The notes under the pieces: model-generated | The model's input: only the letters and a program-made list of their open reading frames with translations | What the model was told of the DNA's origin: nothing | Databases searched by the model: none | Translations under genes and position numbers: made by a program | From: Gammaproteobacteria bacterium | GTDB taxonomy: Bacteria > Pseudomonadota > Gammaproteobacteria > Steroidobacterales > Steroidobacteraceae | Assembly (NCBI GenBank): GCA_030830595.1 | Contig: JAURMS010000117.1 | Coordinates: forward strand, 1 to 19,562 | Direction of reading: 5' to 3' | Length of the DNA: 19,562 nucleotides | Shown: positions 14,832 to 19,562 of the stretch, piece by piece | Numbering within the stretch: the stretch's first letter is position 1 | How the letters are laid out: the number at the start of each line of letters is the position of its first letter

Positions 14832-17321
14832 CTAGAGCTTTCTGGCGACCTCGAACCGGTCGTAGCACTCAATCTGGTCCCCGACACGGATGTCGTTATA
14901 GCCCTTCACGCCGATGCCGCACTCGGTGCCAGAACGCACCTCACCGGCGTCGTCCTTGAAGCGCTTCAGCGACTCCAGTTCGCCCTGGAAAATGACTACG
15001 TTGTCACGCAGCACACGGATCGGCTTGTTGCGACGCACTACGCCATCGACGACCAGGCAGCCGGCCACGGTACCGAACTTGCTGGAGCGAAAAACCTCTC
15101 GCACCTCGGCCAGTCCGATGATCTGTTCCTTGACCTCCGGCGCCAGCATACCCGTCATCGCCTGCCTGACGTCGTCGATGGCTTCGTAGATCACGCTGTA
15201 ATAGCGGACATCGACATTCTGGTCCTTGATCGCCGAACGCGCCGAGGCATCAGCGCGCACATCAAAGCCGATGATCTGCGCGTTAGAAGCGGCCGCAAGC
15301 ATGACATCGGACTCGGTAATACCGCCAACGCCACTGCCGATGACCTTCACGGTGACATCGTCGGTCCCGAGCTTGGTCAACGCCTCGGTGAGCGCCTCGA
15401 CGGAACCCTGCACGCCGGCCTTGACCAGTAGCTGGATGCTCGCCTTGCCCTCCTGGGCCAGCTGCGAGAACACGTCCTCTGTCCGCTGACCAGCCTGACG
15501 CGCAAGCCGAACGTCGCGGAACTTGCCCTGCCGATACAGGGCGACCTCGCGAGCCTTGCGCTCGTTCTCAACCACCAACAACTCGTCGCCAGCGTTGGGC
15601 GGTGCCGGAAGACCCAGCACCTGGGCTGGCAAGGACGGACCGACCTCCTTGACCGCATTCCCGGACTCATCGAACAGGGCGCGAATGCGACCAAACTGTT
15701 CGCCCACCAAAATGGTGTCGCCCACTGCGAGCAAGCCTCGCTGGACCAGGACCGTTGCCACGGCACCACGGCCCTTTTCGATACTGGCCTCGACCACCGT
15801 ACCACTGGCAGGACCCACAGCGGGAGCCTTGAGCTCCAGCACCTCGGACTGCAGAAGGATGGCGTCGAGCAGCTTGTCGATACCCTCGCTGGTGTGCGCC
15901 GACACGTTGACGAATATGGTGTCGCCGCCCCAGTCCTCGGCCACGACGTTCTCCGCAGATAGCTCCGACTTGACGCGCTCTGGATCGGCCTGAGGTTTGT
16001 CGATCTTGTTGACCGCCACCACCAGCGGCACACCCGCCGCGCGGGCGTGTTGGACAGCCTCCTTGGTTTGCGGCATGACGCCGTCATCCGCGGCCACCAC
16101 CAGAATCACGAGGTCGGTCACCTTCGCGCCACGCGCACGCATTGCCGTAAACGCTGCATGGCCCGGCGTGTCGAGGAACGTGATGACACCCTTCGGCGTG
16201 GTCACATGGTAGGCACCAATATGCTGGGTGATGCCACCCGCCTCGCCCGCCGCCACCTTGGTCCTGCGGATGTAGTCGAGCAGCGAGGTCTTGCCATGGT
16301 CGACGTGACCCATGATGGTCACCACTGGCGGCCTTGCGACCGCTTCGGCCTCTACGGCGAGCCCAGCTTGCAATTCCTCCTCGACCTGGTTTTCCTTCAG
16401 GGCGACAGCGACGTGGCCGAGTTCCTCGACCACCAGCACCGCCGTGTCCTGGTCGATCGGCTGGTTGATGGTGGCCATCACGCCCATGTTCATCATTGCC
16501 TTGATGACGTCGGGGGCCTTGACTGCCAACTTCTGGGCCAGCTCGCCTACCGTAATGGTCTCGCCGATGGTGACTTCTCGCTTGACCGGCTGGGTGGGCA
16601 GCTGGAATTCCTGCCTCTGATCGGACTGGACCGTGGCCCGACGGCCACCGCCGCGGGCCTTGCCCTTGCGATGCTTGGCGGACAGTCCGCCGGCAATGTG
16701 CAGTTCCTGGCGGCCATAGCGGGTGGTCTTGTCGTCCCGGGTCGTGCGGCGAGCTTTTTCCTCGCGCTCACGGCGTTCTTTCTCGAGCTTCTCGCGCTCG
16801 CGCTGCTCGGCCTCTCGCTTGGCGGTTTCCTCGGCCTCGACGCGCTGACGCTCTTCGTCGGCCAGCCGCTTGGCTTCCTCGTCCTTCTGCTGCCGCTCAC
16901 GGGCCTGCAGGTCGCGCTGACGCGCAGCCTCCTCCTCAGCCTGCCGAGCCGCATCCTCGGCCTCACGGACGCGGTCCGCCTCCTCCTGGGCTGCCTTGGC
17001 CTTCTCCTCGAGAATTTCCCGCTTGATGTAGGTTCGCTTGGCGCGAACCTCCACCTGCACAGTCCGCGCGCGGCCCTGGGCTGCAGACACCTTGAGCTCG
17101 GACTGGGCACGGCGCTTCAGGGTGATGCGCCGCGGCGCCGCTGCACCCTCCTCCTTGCCATGGGACTTGCGAAGGTGCGTCAGCAACTCCAGCTTGGCGT
17201 CCTCGCTGATGGTGTCATCAGGGCCCGCGACCTTGATACCCGCCTCTTCAAGCTGGGTGAGCAGCTTGTCGACCGGAACCTTCAGGACCTCGGCGAATTG
17301 CGATACGGTAACTTCTGCCAT
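14832..17321 (-). CDS. infB: Translation initiation factor IF-2
   Basis: GTPase that brings formyl-methionyl-tRNA to the 30S subunit and promotes subunit joining. The 829 residues show the whole layout. There is an N-terminal IF2_N domain (about 1-50), then a long charged helix rich in Glu, Arg and Lys (about 100-195), then a second IF2_N-like domain (about 248-300). The GTPase domain has G1 GHVDHGKT (338-345), G3 DTPGH (384-388), G4 NKID (438-441) and G5 around SAHT (474-477). Domains II to IV complete the C-terminus. ATG at 17321 follows nusA by 24 bp, with only a weak GGGG ribosome binding site. nusA-infB-rbfA order is standard. The opposite strand is also open for long stretches, a composition effect. 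Confidence 0.98.
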   Translation of the reverse strand: MAEVTVSQFAEVLKVPVDKLLTQLEEAGIKVAGPDDTISEDAKLELLTHLRKSHGKEEGAAAPRRITLKRRAQSELKVSAAQGRARTVQVEVRAKRTYIKREILEEKAKAAQEEADRVREAEDAARQAEEEAARQRDLQARERQQKDEEAKRLADEERQRVEAEETAKREAEQREREKLEKERREREEKARRTTRDDKTTRYGRQELHIAGGLSAKHRKGKARGGGRRATVQSDQRQEFQLPTQPVKREVTIGETITVGELAQKLAVKAPDVIKAMMNMGVMATINQPIDQDTAVLVVEELGHVAVALKENQVEEELQAGLAVEAEAVARPPVVTIMGHVDHGKTSLLDYIRRTKVAAGEAGGITQHIGAYHVTTPKGVITFLDTPGHAAFTAMRARGAKVTDLVILVVAADDGVMPQTKEAVQHARAAGVPLVVAVNKIDKPQADPERVKSELSAENVVAEDWGGDTIFVNVSAHTSEGIDKLLDAILLQSEVLELKAPAVGPASGTVVEASIEKGRGAVATVLVQRGLLAVGDTILVGEQFGRIRALFDESGNAVKEVGPSLPAQVLGLPAPPNAGDELLVVENERKAREVALYRQGKFRDVRLARQAGQRTEDVFSQLAQEGKASIQLLVKAGVQGSVEALTEALTKLGTDDVTVKVIGSGVGGITESDVMLAAASNAQIIGFDVRADASARSAIKDQNVDVRYYSVIYEAIDDVRQAMTGMLAPEVKEQIIGLAEVREVFRSSKFGTVAGCLVVDGVVRRNKPIRVLRDNVVIFQGELESLKRFKDDAGEVRSGTECGIGVKGYNDIRVGDQIECYDRFEVARKL

Positions 17322-17345
17322 TGTTCCAAACCCCGCGCTGCTGCC

Positions 17346-18848
17346 TCAGGCCTGATCTTCTTCCGTGAACCAATGAGCTCGGGCGGCCATGATCAGGGCG
17401 CCAGCCCGCTCCGCGTCGAGTCCCGGAACCCCTTCCAACTCGTCCAGCGACTGTTCCGCCAGGTCATCGCGGGTGCATACACCACGCGCCGCCAGTTCAA
17501 AGGCCAGCTCGGTATCCATGCCCTCGAGCTGGAGCAGGTCCTCTGCGGGCTCGGCGACTCCGATCTGCTCTTCGCTGGCGATCGCCTGGGTAAGCAGGAC
17601 GTCGCGAGCACGGTTCCGCAACTCTTCGACGATCGACTCGTCGAACTCCTCGATGCCAAGCAACTCATTCGTGGGCACGTAGGCAATTTCCTCGATCGAG
17701 GAGAAGCCTTCCTGAACCAGGATGGTGGCCACGTCCTCGTCGACGTCCAGCTGCTTCATGAACAACCCGCGCAGCTCGATCTGCTCCGACTCGCTCTTCT
17801 CGGCAGCCGCCTGCTCGGACATGACGTTGAGGCGCCATCCGGTCAACTCGCTGGCCAGACGGACGTTCTGCCCACCCCGCCCGATCGCCTGGGACAGGCG
17901 GTCCTCGGTGACGGCGATATCCATCGAATGCGCGTCCTCGTCCACCACGATGGAGGTGACCTCGGCCGGCTGCATCGCGTTGATCACAAACTGGGCAACG
18001 TTGTCAGTCCAGGGGATGATGTCCACCCTCTCGCCCGCGATCTCGTTGGATACCGCCTGCACGCGAGAACCGCGCATGCCAACACAGGCACCCACGGGAT
18101 CGATGCGCGGCTCCAGGCTTTTGACGGCAATCTTGGCCCGTGCGCCCGGATCGCGCGCGGCGCCGAGGATCTGGATCAGGCCCTGCCCGACCTCAGGCAC
18201 CTCGATCTTGAACAGCTCGATCAGGAACTCGGGCGCTGTGCGGGACAGGAACAACTGCGGGCCACGCTGCTCGGAACGAACCTCTCGAAGCAGGGCCTTG
18301 ATACGGTCCTGTTGACGGACGATCTCTCGCGGAATCATGTGCTCGCGCGGTACGAAACCCTCGGCGTTGCCGCCCAGGTCAACGTATACGCCGTTGCGAT
18401 CCACCCGCTTCACGGTGCCGGAGACCAGCGTCATGACCCGATCCTGGAACTCATCCACGATCTGGGCGCGCTCGGCTTCCCGAACTTTCTGCACGATGAC
18501 CTGCTTGGCGGTCTGGGCGGCAATGCGACCGAAGGCCACCGACTCCATCGGTACCTCGACGTAACCGCCAACCTCGGCCTGCGGATCGACGTCAATCGCG
18601 TCATCCATCCGCAGTTCCCGCTCAGGCACTTCAAGCTCATTTGAATCGTCGGCAAAGACCTTCCAACGGCGAAACGTGTCGTATTCGCCGGTCTTGCGAT
18701 TGATTGCCACCCGCACCTCGATGTCCTCGCCGTGCTTGCGGCGGGTCGCCGAGGCCAGCGCCGCTTCCAGCGCATCGAAAATGATCTCCCGCGCGACACC
18801 CTTCTCGTTGGAGACCGCCTCGACTACTTCAAGAATCTGCCTGTTCAT
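17346..18848 (-). CDS. nusA: Transcription termination/antitermination factor NusA
   Basis: Binds RNA polymerase, lengthens pauses, aids intrinsic termination and takes part in rRNA antitermination. The 500 residues contain the polymerase-binding N-terminal domain (1-130), an S1 domain (about 138-200), KH1 with GMRG (258-261), KH2 with GRGG (323-326) and two C-terminal acidic repeats (about 368-420 and 437-494). Length equals that usual in gammaproteobacteria (E. coli 495). ATG at 18848 is 31 bp downstream of rimP. Since NusA acts on terminators, the terminator-like hairpin in this operon's own leader (19349-19378) may be a feedback point; that link is inference. Confidence 0.98.
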   Translation of the reverse strand: MNRQILEVVEAVSNEKGVAREIIFDALEAALASATRRKHGEDIEVRVAINRKTGEYDTFRRWKVFADDSNELEVPERELRMDDAIDVDPQAEVGGYVEVPMESVAFGRIAAQTAKQVIVQKVREAERAQIVDEFQDRVMTLVSGTVKRVDRNGVYVDLGGNAEGFVPREHMIPREIVRQQDRIKALLREVRSEQRGPQLFLSRTAPEFLIELFKIEVPEVGQGLIQILGAARDPGARAKIAVKSLEPRIDPVGACVGMRGSRVQAVSNEIAGERVDIIPWTDNVAQFVINAMQPAEVTSIVVDEDAHSMDIAVTEDRLSQAIGRGGQNVRLASELTGWRLNVMSEQAAAEKSESEQIELRGLFMKQLDVDEDVATILVQEGFSSIEEIAYVPTNELLGIEEFDESIVEELRNRARDVLLTQAIASEEQIGVAEPAEDLLQLEGMDTELAFELAARGVCTRDDLAEQSLDELEGVPGLDAERAGALIMAARAHWFTEEDQA

Positions 18849-18879
18849 CGTGCCAACATCCTGAGGAAGTCAGGGCCGG

Positions 18880-19332
18880 TCAGGCCACCAACCTCGCCTT
18901 GGTTACCAATCCCAGTGGCAGGCGCCATGCGCGCCCATCCACCTCCATCTCGATCCACTCCTCGCCCTCGAGTCCCGTGAGCCGGCCTTTGAACCGGCGC
19001 CGACCCTCGAGGGGCTCACTCAACTCCAACCGCGCTTCCTGCCCGAGAAAGCGGCGAAAATGTTCGATCGTCCGCAGCGGCCGATCGAACCCCGGGGACG
19101 ACACCTCGAGATCGTAGGCCCGCTCAATCGGGTCGGCTGCATCCAGCAGCTCGCTCACCGCCCGGCTCACTGTCTCGCAGTCCTCAACGGCCACCGGCAG
19201 GTCGTCCCGGCGGTCGATATAGAGCCTCAGCAGCGCGTTAGGCGGCGCGCGATACTCCACTTCCACCAGTTCGTACCCGGCTTGGTCGACAACCGGCTCA
19301 AGCAGGCGAAGAAACCCTTCCCGCGTTACCAC
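18880..19332 (-). CDS. rimP: Ribosome maturation factor RimP
   Basis: Assists late assembly of the 30S subunit. The 150 residues match the family length and show the conserved LEVSSPGFDRPL segment (75-86), an N-terminal alpha/beta domain and a C-terminal SH3-like barrel with LTGLEGEEWIEM (about 118-129). GTG at 19332 is the start, with GAGGG 6 nt upstream. That ribosome binding site comes only a few bases after the T-tract of a terminator-like hairpin. It is the first gene of the rimP-nusA-infB-rbfA-truB-rpsO-pnp operon. No tRNA gene precedes it, unlike metY in E. coli. Confidence 0.97.
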   Translation of the reverse strand: MVTREGFLRLLEPVVDQAGYELVEVEYRAPPNALLRLYIDRRDDLPVAVEDCETVSRAVSELLDAADPIERAYDLEVSSPGFDRPLRTIEHFRRFLGQEARLELSEPLEGRRRFKGRLTGLEGEEWIEMEVDGRAWRLPLGLVTKARLVA

Positions 19333-19348
19333 CCGCTACCCTCGGCCC

Positions 19349-19378
19349 AAAAAGCAAACGGCCCCACCGGGGGGCCGT
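19349..19378 (-). terminator. Intrinsic terminator / candidate attenuator before rimP
   Basis: Reading leftwards, ACGGCCCC (19378-19371) and GGGGCCGT (19365-19358) form a perfect 8-bp stem with loop CCGGT, followed by TTGCTTTTT (19357-19349). This is a standard Rho-independent terminator shape. It could simply end rraA transcripts. But the only good promoter seen for rimP lies upstream of it, and the rimP GTG is just 16 nt beyond the T-run, so it would also have to be passed by operon transcripts. Confidence 0.75.
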
Positions 19379-19408
19379 CCTTGTAATCCTGCTACCGTCG
19401 ATCCAGGG

Positions 19409-19442
19409 GACCCAGCCGGCTTTTTTCAAGCCTCAGCGGGTC
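19409..19442 (-). promoter_or_regulatory. Stem-loop in the rimP-nusA operon leader
   Basis: Reading leftwards, GACCC (19442-19438) pairs with GGGTC (19413-19409), and inside it GGCTT (19432-19428) pairs with AAGCC (19422-19418) around a GAAAA loop. The downstream side of this element, GGTCCC, could alternatively pair (one G-U) with GGGGCC in the terminator stem at 19349-19378, which would block the terminator. The pairings are read by eye. Confidence 0.4.
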
Positions 19443-19466
19443 GGTCCTTATCCCCCGAATCGCGGC

Positions 19467-19495
19467 AGTATACTGATCTAGTTGGACAAAGACAA
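19467..19495 (-). promoter_or_regulatory. Sigma70-type promoter for the rimP-nusA-infB operon
   Basis: On the minus strand TTGTCT (19495-19490) and TATACT (19472-19467) are separated by exactly 17 bp (4/6 and 5/6 matches). It overlaps the last codons of rraA. The start would be near 19460, giving a leader of about 128 nt with two hairpins before rimP. The -10 lies in a 10-bp perfect palindrome CAGTATACTG (19466-19475). Confidence 0.55.
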
Positions 19496-19562
19496 CGAGT
19501 CAGCGCTGACCAACAACCCGTCCTCGTCGGCATACAAATGCCCACCCGGTTCGAAGGTCACC
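19478..19562 (-). CDS. rraA: Ribonuclease E activity regulator RraA, C-terminal fragment (gene continues beyond window)
   Basis: Only the last 27 residues and the TAG stop (19480-19478) are inside the window. They read VTFEPGG, then HLYADEDGLLVS and a short tail. I recognise this as the end of RraA, whose family ends in a conserved Pro-Gly ... Tyr-Ala-Asp-x-Asp-Gly-(Ile/Leu/Val) strand. RraA binds RNase E and inhibits it. A related class II aldolase (4-hydroxy-4-methyl-2-oxoglutarate aldolase) shares this fold and ending, so the fragment alone cannot exclude that. A terminator-like hairpin lies 100 bp downstream, and the rimP operon promoter overlaps its 3' end. Confidence 0.7.
   Translation of the reverse strand, partial: VTFEPGGHLYADEDGLLVSADSLSLSN

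Noticed and set aside
14819..14887. A longer RbfA starting at 14887
   Set aside because: It would overlap infB by 56 bases, and the family N-terminus aligns with ATG 14818.
16740..17030. Repeat-like Glu/Arg/Ala-rich DNA within infB as a possible mobile or recombination repeat
   Set aside because: It encodes the normal charged helical linker of long gammaproteobacterial IF-2; low complexity is expected there.
16047..18644. An 865-codon open frame on the plus strand opposite infB and nusA
   Set aside because: It is antisense to two unmistakable conserved genes, has no recognisable domain, and comes from a frame that stays open because of the GC-rich codon pattern of infB and nusA.
19380..19477. 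A tRNA gene upstream of rimP, as metY in E. coli
   Set aside because: No cloverleaf, T-loop GTTCRA motif or CCA end is visible; the structure present is a leader stem-loop and a terminator.

Overview
The window reads as a chromosomal segment of a fairly GC-rich gammaproteobacterium. The evidence is gene order: rraA | rimP-nusA-infB-rbfA-truB-rpsO-pnp, dksA-gluQ, and smc-zipA-ligA are all typical gammaproteobacterial neighbourhoods. A ZipA, an SMC rather than MukB, and a DksA with a long Lys/Ala/Pro-rich N-terminus and only two of the four zinc cysteines suggest a Xanthomonadales- or Chromatiales-like lineage. That last step is inference; no rRNA or other decisive marker is present.

Layout, left to right. 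(1) Positions 1-1481 form a visibly more AT-rich accessory-looking piece. It holds two divergently transcribed genes that both look like DUF6502-family proteins of unknown function: a partial one running off the left edge (minus strand) and a complete one (plus strand), separated by a very AT-rich 131-bp promoter region. (2) Positions 1482-7839, minus strand, carry smc-zipA-ligA, tightly packed (chromosome segregation, divisome assembly, DNA ligation). (3) Positions 7946-10985, plus strand, carry queF (queuosine pathway), dksA, gluQ (tRNA-Asp queuosine glutamylation) and phaR. queF and gluQ act at different steps of the same tRNA modification; dksA-gluQ is a conserved pair. (4) Positions 10986-19332, minus strand, are the complete ribosome-maturation, translation-initiation and RNA-decay operon in the order rimP, nusA, infB, rbfA, truB, rpsO, pnp. 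(5) At the right edge is the last part of rraA (minus strand), a regulator of RNase E, so an RNA-metabolism theme extends across the right half.

Regulatory structure that can be read: a promoter overlapping the end of rraA and driving rimP, followed by a structured leader ending in an intrinsic-terminator-like hairpin just before the rimP ribosome binding site (a candidate attenuator for the nusA operon); a good sigma70-type promoter for rpsO straddling the truB stop codon; a perfect 10-bp hairpin between rpsO and pnp with an alternative pairing partner; a perfect TATAAT promoter for dksA; and plausible promoters for smc and for the complete DUF6502 gene. Both convergent gene junctions have zero intergenic bases and meet in the palindrome TGATCA.

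Most of the window is ordinary conserved core genome. The best candidates for something undescribed are the divergent DUF6502 pair at the left edge and the rimP-nusA leader. No tRNA, rRNA, CRISPR array, insertion sequence or phage gene was seen. No gene-free stretch exceeds 300 bases; the longest are 19333-19477 (leader of the rimP operon) and 529-659 (divergent promoter region).
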